Origin: Datisca glomerata
Taxonomy: Eukaryota; Streptophyta; Magnoliopsida; Cucurbitales; Datiscaceae
Direction of reading: 5' to 3'
Assembly (NCBI GenBank): GCA_003255025.1
Contig: QANY01011424.1
Coordinates: forward strand, 1-64,000
Length of the DNA stretch: 64,000 nt
The notes under the pieces were generated by a model that was not told where the DNA came from, did not search any database, and saw nothing but the letters and a program-made list of their open reading frames with translations. This document shows, piece after piece, positions 46,160 to 57,066 of this stretch; position 1 is the first letter of the stretch; each line of letters begins with the position of its first letter. Both the position numbers and the translations under genes were made by a program.

Positions 46160-46433
46160 ACAACTTCTATTTCAAGGAAGTCATGAACCGATCCTAATGC
46201 TTAAGAGCAAATTGCCTGTTACGATCATGTATTAATGTGTGAATCTTATTAATGTTACTCCCTGTTACAAGGATATCATCAACATATACCAACAAAATCA
46301 AGGTGCAATATGTTGCATTGTAGACAAACAATGATGAATCTGAGATAGTGTTTTTAAAACCCCCCAATGAACTAAAGTAGAACATAGGCTAACATGCCAA
46401 GCTCGCGAAGCTTGCTTAAGTCCGTAGGGTAAA
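46160..46433 (-). pseudogene. Copia reverse transcriptase fragment
   Basis: The minus strand reads YGLKQASRAWHV near 46,420, then after a frameshift GGFKNTISDSSLFVYN and LLVYVDDILVTGSN, covering the central RT region with an intact YVDD box. It ends at the block B boundary near 46,158, and at the other side an Angela-like LTR starts at 46,435. It is a fragment of under 100 codons with no LTR of its own. Confidence 0.85.
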
Positions 46434-46434
46434 C

Positions 46435-47027
46435 TGTTGGGTATAATGTCCTATGTGTTTAGATATTTTTAATTTGAAATTAATGAAATTACATTTTTTT
46501 TATAATTGTTCTTTTAAATTATTATTGAATAATTTATATAAATGTCTAAAAATTTCATATTCATTAATGAGACTATGATATTGTATAAGTATGAAAGGAT
46601 TAAGATCATAGAATGAATAAAATAGTCCTTAACATATTAAAGTATGGAATATTTAATGAATGGTTGTTAGTACGGTTCACTAAGTATTTTTTTGAATGCA
46701 TGTGATCTAGATCCGGATCACTGATGTGGATAGACATTTTAATGAATGTACTTTATATAATCAGATTATATAAGGCTGGACCGATGTGGATTCATATTTT
46801 TATTAACTTTTTGTTTATCATAAAGATTTAATACACATAATATCTATTGATAATATGTAGATCAGTCTGAATTTTGAGTAGTCATGAACTCTTATGCATG
46901 TTTACTAAATCTTTTAATTCACTCGTTAAAGTTTGTTTGTAAAACAAACTAGTGACTTTTATTTAAGATTCAGTGATATGGATGACTGGAAATATGATCT
47001 TACAAGATTTAGAATCCAATCTTTCCT
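46435..47027 (+). mobile_element. Angela-like LTR fragment, plus strand
   Basis: It starts TGTTGGGTATAATGTCC and follows the Angela-like LTR family in the plus orientation, with blocks 'tcattaatgagactatga', 'ggttcactaag' and 'gatccggatca'. It stops at the equivalent of 15,520 and then rejoins block B, so its 3' half is missing. Confidence 0.8.
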
Positions 47028-47410
47028 CACGCTTCCATTGTTTTCTATTTTCTATCTTAAATATCAAATTGTTAACTTACTGAAACATCATAAGATTTTT
47101 CCTCTATGTGTGAGACATCCTATGGGTTGGCCAAAAGAAATTGGTGAAAACAATAATATCTCAATTTCAATTAACATATGGGTTTGATTTACTTTCTATG
47201 TTTTGAGAAATATTTTACCATCCTAAAAAAAGGAAAACCAGAGTCTTTATCTAAAGAAATTTCGTGAAAAAGCACATATGTATGGAACCTTTTAACGAAA
47301 TAGATGTAACAATCGTGGTGTTTTAGAACATAAAAAGAAGTCTTTGTAAGATTCCCGTGAAAGATAGTGATTATGGTGTTTTGAAGAACATACGTTCAAG
47401 ATGTGTTTGA

Positions 47411-48101
47411 TGCTTTTGCTCTAAGTGTCAAGTGTAAGAAAATGAATGATATGCTTTATTAATAATAAACAATGTATTACATAAAAATGTACAGAATACA
47501 GAAAATTAAGATTACACAGAAAACTTAGACCGAGGCTTACAAATTGTGCAATGGGCTAAAACAGTAACGTCCCTGCAGATGGTGCTCACAGTCTTAGACG
47601 CCTGTCTTTAGGAAACATCGGTCTTGTGGAGACAATAAGAAACACAACAATACTATCTCTTTTGAGTGAACCAGAAAAATGTTTTTGTCTCAGATTTTTA
47701 CTTTGACTGAATGAAAAATTCCCTCTCTAATGATGCCCACGAAATTGCTTTATATAGAAGTAATTGTGACTGTTTAGAACACTCACAAGTAGCAGTTGTA
47801 AAACTGTCTAAATGATACCTCTTGAAAGACACCTCCATGTTAGACACCTCTTGAAGATTTCTGAAAAATGAAATTAAAAAAATAGAACGATCTAGACAAA
47901 TCAAGCCCAAAAGACTTAAATATATTATGTTAAATAAACCCCAAGATCCCATCAAAGACATTTAAATATATTATGTCAAGACTTGAGTTTGAACCCATGA
48001 CCTCAAGGTTTTACACAAAACCTTGACCACTAAGCTTCTACAACATATATTCATTCACTACAAAATAAATATAACATCAAGTATGGTGGACTAATTTCCT
48101 T
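47411..48101 (-). mobile_element. LTR-like or SINE-bearing insertion in block B
   Basis: This sequence is absent from block A. A segment 47,411-48,045 has TG...CA ends and a minus-strand TATA-like 'ctatataaagc', which would suit an LTR. A tRNA-like promoter pair sits near its minus-strand start. A clear TSD was not found. Confidence 0.5.
47985..48032 (-). repeat. tRNA-derived (SINE-like) A and B boxes
   Basis: On the minus strand, TAGTGGTCAAGG (48,032-48,021) resembles a Pol III A box, and GGTTCAAACTC (47,995-47,985) resembles a B box. The spacing is about 25 bases, slightly short for a tRNA promoter. A hairpin-like 'caaggtttt...aaaaccttg' lies between them. No complete tRNA cloverleaf or poly(A)/(T) tail was identified. 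Confidence 0.4.
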
Positions 48102-48632
48102 ACTTGGATGGATTTTATGCTACATAAAGTACTATATTCAGTTTTTAGTTTCATGATGTGTACTGTTATTTGAAATTTCAGCTTTTTATGAAAATATAGT
48201 GAGAAGTTTCATAAGATAATCGTGATAAGAACATTGACCACAACAAGAACCAAAGCTCGTGCCTGAAGTTCATGATTGTTATTTATTATATCATTATAAA
48301 CTGTGTACTTTTATACTACTAAGTGTATTAGTATATACTATGAGTACATAATCAAATACCATGAGTTTATACTTTTATATTTTTGTACATAATAACACTT
48401 TTACATTTGTGTCTTATGGTTTTACATTTTTAGAACTCACCCGAATGCTTTGACAAGCTTCCTCCTTCCAAATACATGCAATATATACTACATGCAAATG
48501 ATTAATATAGTATTTATTTATAGGGTTAATATCACAGGATCCCCTACACTTTACCCGATGTCAACTTACGCCCCTAAACAATTTTTCCTTCCTAATTGAC
48601 CCTCCAATTTTCTCCATCCATCAACTTACCCT

Positions 48633-48674
48633 TGTGGAAAAATGAGAATGAAAGAAACTGGAAGGAGAAGGAGA

Positions 48675-48706
<32 letters not shown>

Positions 48707-48854
48707 GAAGGAGAGAAGAAATTAAACTTTCATTAACCAAAAAACAGTAGCAAGCAGAAAGAGAAAGAAAGAGAAAGAATACCCAACAGAAATTTTAGCA
48801 AAAAAGACTAATATACCCTTAACTAACAACAAATAACAACCTATTTACTTAACA
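48633..48854 (-). mobile_element. 3' LTR of the 48.6-54.5 kb copia element
   Basis: It starts on the minus strand with TGTTAAGTAAATAGG at 48,854 and ends 'catttttccaca' at 48,633. The tract GAGGGGGG lies directly before it. It contains a (GA)n run. Confidence 0.7.
48676..48705. repeat. (GA)15 microsatellite
   Basis: About 15 uninterrupted AG units within the short copia LTR. Confidence 0.95.
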
Positions 48855-48859
48855 CCCCC

Positions 48860-49172
48860 CCTCAAACCCATCCGAGGAGGAAGAATAATTTTGTCTCGAA
48901 GGAAACTAAATTAAGGAGTGGATAAAGGTTTTGTAAACAAGTCTGCAAGTTGAAGTTGAGAGGGCACATGCTTGACAATCAAGTCTTTCTTGATCACCCT
49001 TTCTCTAACAAAATGAAAGTCAATTTTCACATGCTTTATGCCGGCATGGAAAATTGCGTTAGAGCCAAGGATATAGCAGGAGTGTTGTTACAAAAAAGGA
49101 CAGGAGTTGAGTGTGGTACACATGAAGATCTCAAAGAATTGTCTCAACCATGTTAACACAGCAGTAATGTTG
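48860..49172 (-). pseudogene. Copia RNase H, C-terminal part
   Basis: The minus strand reads TAVLTWLRQFFEI just after the nested LTR, then, after shifts, [18 protein letters not shown] and ADLFTKPLS, the standard end of copia RNase H. It continues the frame interrupted at 51,032. It is non-functional because of frameshifts and the insertion. Confidence 0.85.
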
Positions 49173-51031
49173 TGTTGGATCGAATTTTAAAATTTGAGCA
49201 AAAATCATTGAATCACGAACGGTTCGTGGACGGAATATAAAAAATTTTTCACATCAACATATTAAATATTAAAATCATACATATGATTATACATAATAAG
49301 TTAAACGTATTCTATAGCAATAGATATAATTTTATACATTTCTTGTATTAGAGAAATTCTGATTTAGTGGAATTCTATTAGTCGTGTCGCGTTCTTCGTT
49401 CTTCGTAGAACTCAAATCAATCTTCGCACCAACAACCATTCATGAGATTCAGAAATATATCTCAATTTGATGTTGATCAGGAATTGAGTGTGGGTTCTCA
49501 AAACAACTGGAGAAGAAAAATCAATTTTTTTCTTTTCCTCTATGGATTTCGGCGGCAAGTAGGGGGAGGAAGAGAAACTTTTTTTGCTCTGTGTAATCAC
49601 ATACTTTGTTAGAGTTATGGATGCGACCCTATTGTCATCCCTCATATAATAATTACAGAATTTGCACATACACCCCTATATGTTAAATTAAAAAAAATTC
49701 ACCCCTTAATCTTTAATATTGTCAAAAATTGCATATCTCCGTAGAGTCAATGTTGTGTCCAAATTCATCAATCCAAATTGATAAATTAAATTGATCTCCA
49801 TCAATTAATGAATTGATTTCTTTTATTTCTAATTATCTAATAATTATAAAATAACTAATTAATTAATTTGAACATTAATTACATGGTTGTCACTAATTAA
49901 GTGACAACACTCATAACATATGGTTTAGGAAATATACATTGGTCCAAAACACGTTTTTGGTCCAAAAGATGTTATTTTTCATTCATGTTCTTATGAGCTA
50001 CTCCTGAGACCTGACCCACATGAATAAAGATATAGGGGTCAAATACTTGGCATATTTATCTCCATAAAATCCCGACCTATATAATCCTGACATCGTACGA
50101 CTCCACTATAGGTCCGATGCCGAATTAACTCTCGATTCATGCTCGCTACAATTCCTGTTAGTGCAAATAAACACTTTTATTTCACAACCCATATAATATT
50201 TTAACATATTACCTTTCGTGAATATTAGTAACAAGTGCGACATGTAAAATTATTGTTTTACTCCTCTAGTTATTATTTCCTTAACTCATTTATTAACTGT
50301 GAATAAGAAAGACATAACGGTGAATTGTCTCGTACAACTAACCATGTCTTATTCAATGATTCATTTCATTGAATACTTGGCCAAGTTAATTTATTCACAA
50401 ACCCATCACTAAAGCATAATGTGATATTTGAACTTGCAATCTTGCCACAAATTTTCATCTCCGTGAATCACGCAACTCCAATATAGTTGAATCACAATCC
50501 CAACAAACAAGGTATTGTTCAACAATTTGAACCCACTCATTTGGCATATCAAAGATTGTAAATAACTAAGTCAAGATTAGTATTCATCTCAAGATTAAGG
50601 TAATTAGGAAAATACCCTTATAAGTGTAACAATTAGATTTAGAGCTAGATAAATGATTTTTCTCTAAACTAATTGGTTATTGGTCTATTCAACATGTTCC
50701 ACAACATGCCTAGGATAACCATTGGAGTCTACACTCACATGCCTCAAGACCAACATCCTTTGGTTCAACCTAATAGTCGTAATTGGACTTGATTGCCTAG
50801 TCGATCCTAAGACTATGAATAACATTTTGAACTATTTTAGAAAAGTTTGTCTGGAAGACCCCTCAGCCTTTACTCTTCTTATGTTGACTATAGTTTTAAG
50901 CCTTGAGTAAATTATAAACACACTTTAATTAATAGAAAAACTTCCATTCATTCATTAAATTCAGTAATACAAAATATTTGAGAAATAACTAAATAGTCAT
51001 TGCACCCTATTTTATGGACATAATTCTAACA
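49173..51031 (-). mobile_element. Solo LTR of about 1.86 kb inside the RNase H region
   Basis: On the minus strand it starts TGTTAGAATTATGTCC and ends GATCCAACA. Removing it joins an ALAN-type RNase H motif ([12 protein letters not shown]) to TAVLTW without a frame change, which proves insertion. Flanks are TGTTG and TGTTC, a 5-bp TSD with one mismatch. It shares no clear similarity with the other Angela-like LTRs beyond the start pattern. Its open frames (49,412-49,669 and 50,722-50,910) are not genes. Confidence 0.85.
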
Positions 51032-54000
51032 TGTTCGCCAAGACTTTATACTCAGCTTCAGTGGATGACCGAGCTATTGTTGCTTGTTTCGTTGCACTCC
51101 AAGAAACTGGATTTTGGCCAAGGAAGATAACAATGCCTGAGAAAGACATTATTGGCATCAAGTTGCCTTAAAGGCAAATTATAGGTAGCAGCCAAAGAGA
51201 ATAAAATTCTAATAGGTGGGCTTTTTAATGACCAGACTAAATGTTTCACCATAGTTCAGGCCTAGTCGTTTATGATAACCTTTGGCCACTAGCCTGGCTA
51301 CAGTACCATCAAGTTGTACTTGATTTTGTACACCCATTTGCACCCAACTAGATTCCTATGAGGATGAAAATGCATGGGGTCCAATATTTTGGGATATGAG
51401 GACTTCATATTCAAATTGCATAGCTTGAACCCACTTTGGGTACGTAGAAGCAGCAGTGTAAGAGCTAGGTTCAAAAGGACTATCAGTAGGGCAAGAGGCA
51501 GCAAAGACTTTCTTTTTAGAAATCCCAGACTTGGACCTAGTTTGCATGGGTTGATGAGCCTGCATGTGAGGTTGACAAGTAGTGTGTCTAATGCTAGAAA
51601 CAATTTAGGTAGAAATAAGGAGATCAATAGACAATCCAGCAGAAATATCAGGAAGGAAACTAGCACTAACACCAGAAGCAATGGAAGCAAAGCATGGTGC
51701 CATTCAGTATTACCAATGGAATCTAATCCATGATTTAAATCAGTAAACGTAGTATACAACTTAGAAAGTGAACAAGTATGCTCACAGAATTTAGACCAAT
51801 ATGCACATCAACAAATATTTTAACAGAATCAGTATGTAAAACAAGATTCATACTAGTAGAAGTATCAATAATGGCCTCAGTAGACTACATTCAATATTGT
51901 TGATCAGCAGAAACAGATTTAGATGTATAACTAAAAGGGAGAAGATAGGCTAAATGATTACCTGAAGTAGCTGAACTTGTAGGACTAGTACTGGTAGTAG
52001 ATCAGAAGTAGCAGTAAAAGGAAATTGTTTCTCATCAAACATAACATCTCTAGAAGTGTAAAAATGTTTGGTAGAATGGTCATAGTAAATATAACCTTTT
52101 TTATTAAGAGCATACCCAAGAAACACACATTGTGAGCTTTTAAGTTAAAACTTATGCTTCATGTAAGGTCTAAGATTGGGGTAATAACTACATAAAAAAA
52201 ATTTTAAGCATTTTGTAATCAGGAACCTTACCAAATAATAATTCGTAAGGAGATTTATTTACGATAGTTGCACTAGGCATCCTGTTTATCAAATAAGAGG
52301 CAGTAGCAAAGGAAAAATTCTAAAAGTGGGAGGGAACGGATGAATGATGCATAAGAGTAAGACCCATCTCTACCAAATGCCTATGCTTTCTCTCAGCAAT
52401 GCCATTTTGCTGAGGTGTATAAGGACAAGTCTTTTGATGCATAATACATTTTTCAGCAAGATAAGATTGAAAAGCGATGCTGGCCTCCTCTATCAGTTCT
52501 TAGTGTTTTGATTTTAGTTGAGAACATATTTTCAACAAGGGCTTGAAACCTCTTGAAAATAGATAAAACTTCAGATTTATTGCTAATAGTGAAGAACCAT
52601 GTAAATCTAGTCATGTCATCAATAAAAAGCATATAATACCTATGTCCTAAAATAGAAATAATATGAGATGGTCCCCAAATATCAGTATGTATAAGAGACA
52701 AGGGATAATCATAAACAGTCACAAAATTACCGAAAGGAAGCCTTGGCATTTTATTAGAAACACAAATAATATAGATACAATAATTTAAAGTAGAATCAAT
52801 ACAAGTAATATTAGCTTTAGTAAGGATCTATTTGACAACATTGTTGCTAGGGTGGCCTAAACGAAAGTGCCAAAGTGAGTCAGTCTATTTAGAACTAAGA
52901 AAAGTAAAATTAGAAGAAGGCAGTGTAGTAGGTATATGGTAGAGACCATTTTATTCAAGGCCCTTTATGCAAAAGCTTGCCCGTTTCCTTATCCTGAATC
53001 CATAAACAAAAGCATCAAAAGTGAACATACAATTATGCTCAAGGCAAAATTGGTAAACCAATAGTAATTTAGCAGATAATTGAGGCGCACAGAAGACATT
53101 TGACAAAGGAAAAAATTGAGAAGGAGTTTTAAGAGAACTCGAACTTGTGTGAGTAATTGGTAATATGTGACCATTTCCAACTGAGACACCTTCATCACAT
53201 ATGTATTCAGAGGAAGGATTTAAGCTGTGCAAGTCAAGAGTGAGGTGTGTGTACACCCTGTGTCTGTAAGCCATGCCTGAGCGTCAGAGTGAGTGGCTTG
53301 GCTCAAGGCTATCATGGCTGTCAGGTTGGAAGAAGGGCTCCTCCTTTGATAAGCAAAGTTCATTATGTGAAAGCAATCTACTACGTTGTGCCCCATTTTT
53401 TGGCATATTTGGCAGTGGACTCTAGTATACTGAGAGTTTGAGTAATCTTGATTGATATTAGTTGTTCCCTTGAAAGGTTGATTGTTTTGGGCAGGAGGTG
53501 CGCCAAGAACCGATGGAAGTGAGGAAGAATTCTAGTATTGAGTCATTCCTCCCCTTCTAAAGCCTTGTTTTCGATTTGATCCTTTATTGTTAAAGGTAGC
53601 AAGAAAGTCTGTGTTCTAGGTTTACTTATTTTGTTGTTTGTGTTGGGTCTCCAGAAAATGCTCCTCTGATTTTAGAAGAACATATAATTCTTCTAATTAT
53701 AAGGGTTCAACCCTTATTTGCATTGAGGTCTGAATGTTATTGAATTCACTGGGAAGACCATTAAACGTGTAAATCAGGACATCTTCGTCTTCAACATTAA
53801 CCGATACAGTTGAGAGCTTATCCTTGACTTCTTTGATTCTCTAAATATAAACATCGATGTTTTTTGTGGGCTTCTTGGAGATTGACTGCAAATCTGACTT
53901 CAATTGCAAGATGTTGGTGCGCGGGAAGGAAGAGAATCTTCTTTCTAATGAACCCCAGACTTCTTTCGAGCTTACACCCAACAACATATGATAATGCCAT

Positions 54001-54468
54001 AGGAGAAAGAGTGACATTTATCAAGGTTAGTAGGGCTTGTTCTTGCGCATACCATTGTTCATACCTTGGATCTTTGTCAAGGATATCTTCTCCATTTGTA
54101 TCCTTGAGAAATCTTGTAGGACATATGATCGTGCCATCAATGTACCCAAAAATAAGATGAGCTTTTAAAATTGGGATAATTTGATTCCTTTAAAGGACGA
54201 AATTGGTCGAATCCAATCTAATTGAAATTAGATTGCAGATATTAAAGAGAAGGAATATATGGGAGTGAGGAGGGTATTCTGCAATACCCATCGATGAAGG
54301 AACAAATTGGGAGATTTGGGAATTTGGATTTTCTTGAACAAGATTCGAAGAGGATGAAACAGATTGAGAGTTGGAATGATTTAGGTTTTGAGAATTGGTC
54401 TGAGAACCAATTTGAATTTGAGTAGAGTCTTGAGTATCCGTGAGCACATTTTCAACAGGTTCAGTCAT
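51032..54468 (-). pseudogene. Copia gag-pol, decayed, with central RT deleted
   Basis: From 54,468 on the minus strand: gag ([11 protein letters not shown].., with a Q/N/S-rich N-terminus, then IRLDSTNFVL); a second gag piece at 53,818-54,024; a zinc knuckle near 53,405 (CQICQKMGHN); protease near 53,265 (WLTDTG); gag-pre-integrase; integrase at 52,453-52,749 (LIHTDIWGP, DRGGQ) followed by CPYTPQQNGIAERKHRH near 52,430; an RT start near 51,330 (VGCKWVYKIKYN) and 51,180 (LDANN); then directly [12 protein letters not shown] of RNase H at 51,040-51,075. Most of RT, including YVDD, is absent. Many stops are present. Confidence 0.85.
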
Positions 54469-54519
54469 GGCTCTGAAGATCTAATAGAGTTATTTTTCTC
54501 TATCCAAACTAATACCAAG

Positions 54520-55849
54520 CCAACCCATATCATGAATAAAATGTGACAGATTAACCAACCAACAAAACCACTTGTTATAAATAACATCTTGTTGTTAGAT
54601 CGAAACATAGAAATGTTGACTAACCTGACTAACATTTAACTTGGTAAAATAAAATGGGTGAACAATTAAAAAATGAGATTATTCATAAATATACATTGAA
54701 TGCTAAGATTACACATAGAGTTTCTAGTAGTAGATCCATAATCAAAAAAGTGTTTGTGATTGTTGTAGAAGAAATGAAACAAAAGATACGGTAGAGTTAT
54801 GACTGTTATTGTATGAGGTCTATCTAATGCTAGATGCAGAGGCCCATAATAGATCGATAGGAACATCATGAGTTGTCCCGTAATAAAATTAATTTTGCTG
54901 ATAATTTCTTATCGGTTCCTTCTTCCATAAACCAAGCTCGGAGAAGGAAGAGATAAGAGGGTCCTATGGAGGTAAAAAGTTTGAAAGAAAAAAATTTCAT
55001 TCATTTTTTGTGAAAACCCCTCTACCATATGTAAATGCTAATATTCTTCACCCTTTAAAACATATTTAGATATAAGATAGAACATGTAATTATTTTATTT
55101 GTTATTTCTTTTATACATTGAAAATTTGTTTTTATTGAGTATTTATTACCATTAAAATATGCAATAAATTTCATTATTTTTTATGAAACCCTTCTACTCC
55201 TCTACTGTGTAAAAGCTAATATTTATTAATAATGAAATAAGTATTTTAAAAAGAAAACAAAAGAAAATTTATCACTTGTTACATGTTAATGATTGGAGCT
55301 TATTATAAGAAAAAGAATGACCTAGAATGTATGAGGTTTAGGTTATGTTAAATCACAAAGCGTAGTTAGTGATATTTTAAAATAAGAAATTAACAGAAAA
55401 AATGATAACAAGTAGATTAATTTCATCTTTGGTTTTGAAATTATAAATAGATTTTATCTAGTTATGAAATTGACGTCATATCATTAAAAAATATTTTACT
55501 TATCAGCTATACTCATATTTTAAATTTATTACATCACGTGCAAAGTATGTGTTTTTATACCACTATTGTCAAACGTGACATATACATATATGTTATACAA
55601 TATATACACACAAATGTAGTAGATGGGATAGAGGGTCTGCAGATACTGGTTGAGCCATGATTTCTACAATTTATAGTATACCAGTCATTCTCCACTCAAT
55701 TCATACACATGATCACCATAGTAAAATTCCAATAAGGATAGTCTTGTAGGAAGGATGGACTTACTACTTGCTTCAAGCCATTCGGACTAACGTCATATAA
55801 TGAAACTCATTCAGATTCTTCCAAAAATCATGCTAATGTCTGATTAGAC
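54520..55849. other. Gene-free stretch between two copia elements
   Basis: AT-rich. The first few hundred bases may contain the decayed 5' LTR of the minus-strand copia element, but no match to its 3' LTR can be shown. A segment with 'atgaaacccttctactcc' near 55,181 echoes 'gtgaaaacccctctacc' near 55,010. No gene. Confidence 0.5.
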
Positions 55850-56089
55850 TGTTGTATAAACATTAAATGTTATTTTTAGTGGGTTTTTTCAATTTAGAAG
55901 TTAGTGGAAACATAAAAGGTCAATAGTCTTTGTAGATGAAAGGTTTGTAATGAAAGGCCAAGGGGTGATAGATTTAATTGTTTTTTTTTGCAAGAGTAGA
56001 GTAAATCTAAAGGCCTTGTTGATTTTATTTGAAAATATAACTTAGAGGAATACAAAAGTTAAATATTTCAAGTGAGTTTTTAGTTTACA
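55850..56089 (+). mobile_element. 5' LTR of the 55.8-60.4 kb copia element
   Basis: It starts TGTTGTATAAACATT and ends TTTAGTTTACA, directly before the PBS. It matches 60,164-60,400. Confidence 0.85.
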
Positions 56090-56091
56090 AA

Positions 56092-56104
56092 TTGATATCA
56101 GAGC
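56092..56104 (+). other. Primer-binding site, tRNA-iMet type
   Basis: TTGATATCAGAGC, one change from the usual copia site, lies two bases after the LTR. Confidence 0.8.
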
Positions 56105-56106
56105 CA

Positions 56107-57066
56107 ATGGCGAATGTGACGGGTCAAATTCCGCTACCACGACTAACGAAGGTGAACTACGAGAACTGGAGCATTCAAATGAAAGCTCTTCTCGGCTCTC
56201 AAGATGCATGGGAGGTGGTCGAAGAAGGTTTCGAAGAACCAAAAAAAATACCACGGGATATACGGTGGCTCAAAACAAGGTGTTGAAAGAGGCGCGAGTG
56301 AAGGATAAGACGGCGTTATACATGTTGTTCCGAGCCGTTGATGAGTCGGGCTTTGAGAAGATTGCAGGTGCAACTACTTCAAAAGAAGCGTGGGACATTT
56401 TAGGAAAAGTGTTCAAAGGAGTCGACCGAGTCAAGCAAGTGCGTCTCCAAACTCTTCGTGGCGAGTTGGAGAGCATGAAGATGAAGGAGTCGAAAAGTGT
56501 ATCTGACTACATCACGCGTGTACAAGCCGTGGTGAACCAACGCATTCGTAATGGCGAAGCGTTAACCTATGCGCGAGTTGTGGAGAAGATTTTGAGACAA
56601 ATAACCGACAATTTTGAGAATGTTCTGTGCGCAATAGAAGAGTCAAAGGACCTTGCGACGCTCACAGTCGAAGAGCTTGCCGGTTCTCTCGAGGCACACG
56701 AACAACGTAAGAAGAAAAAAAAAGAGGAGACACTCGAGCAAGCACTTCAAACCAAGGCATCAATCAAAGACGAAAAAGTATTCTATTCTCAAAATTTCTG
56801 AGGTAGAGGGCGTGGCCGTGGAAGTCATGAAAATGGTCGTGGTGGTCAAGGCAGCAATCATGAGAGGTACTATAAGGAGAAGGGACAGTCGAGCCAACCA
56901 AATTGGCGTGGAAGAGGACGCGGTCGAGGAAGAGGTCGAACTATTCCAACATCGAGTGCTACAAGTGTTACAAGTATGGTCACTATGCGAAGGATTGCAA
57001 CTCCGAAAAATGTTATAATTGTGGTAACGTGGGGCATTTTGCAAAAGATTGTCGAGCCGATAAAAA
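56107..57066 (+). pseudogene. Copia gag, frameshifted
   Basis: The ATG at 56,107 is three bases after the PBS and starts MANVTGQIPLPRLTK. The frame is lost in an A8 run near 56,244-56,251 and continues in another frame (from about 56,260) with VLKEARVKDKTALYMLFRAVDE, TSKEAWDIL, SVSDYITRVQAVVNQ and TVEELAGSLEAHEQRKKKK. A TGA at 56,799-56,801 interrupts the RG-rich stretch, and a further shift near 56,940 leads into two zinc knuckles, CYKCYKYGHYAKDC and CYNCGNVGHFAKDC. It is a typical copia capsid and nucleocapsid in layout, broken by one stop and two shifts. Confidence 0.9.

Larger units (their letters stand above)
45847..48521. repeat. Block B, duplicate of block A carrying insertions
   Basis: Block A is split here into three parts: 45,847-46,155, 47,045-47,410 and 48,102-48,521. 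The first gap holds a copia RT fragment plus an Angela-like LTR. The second holds an LTR-like sequence with tRNA-like boxes. The open frames at 45,775-45,960 and 46,933-47,187 are not genes. Confidence 0.8.
48633..54519 (-). mobile_element. Ty1-copia element, RT-deleted and nested
   Basis: On the minus strand: a PBS-like 'ttggtattag' near 54,513, gag from 54,468, zinc knuckle, protease, integrase, RT start, RNase H, polypurine tract and a 222-bp 3' LTR. The central RT is deleted, and RNase H is interrupted by a separate 1.86-kb LTR. A matching 5' LTR was not found. Lineage is uncertain, perhaps Ale/Retrofit-like given the short LTR. Confidence 0.8.

Noticed and set aside
47980..48050. Functional tRNA gene on the minus strand
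   Set aside because: Only box-like motifs are present. No acceptor stem pairing or full cloverleaf could be made.
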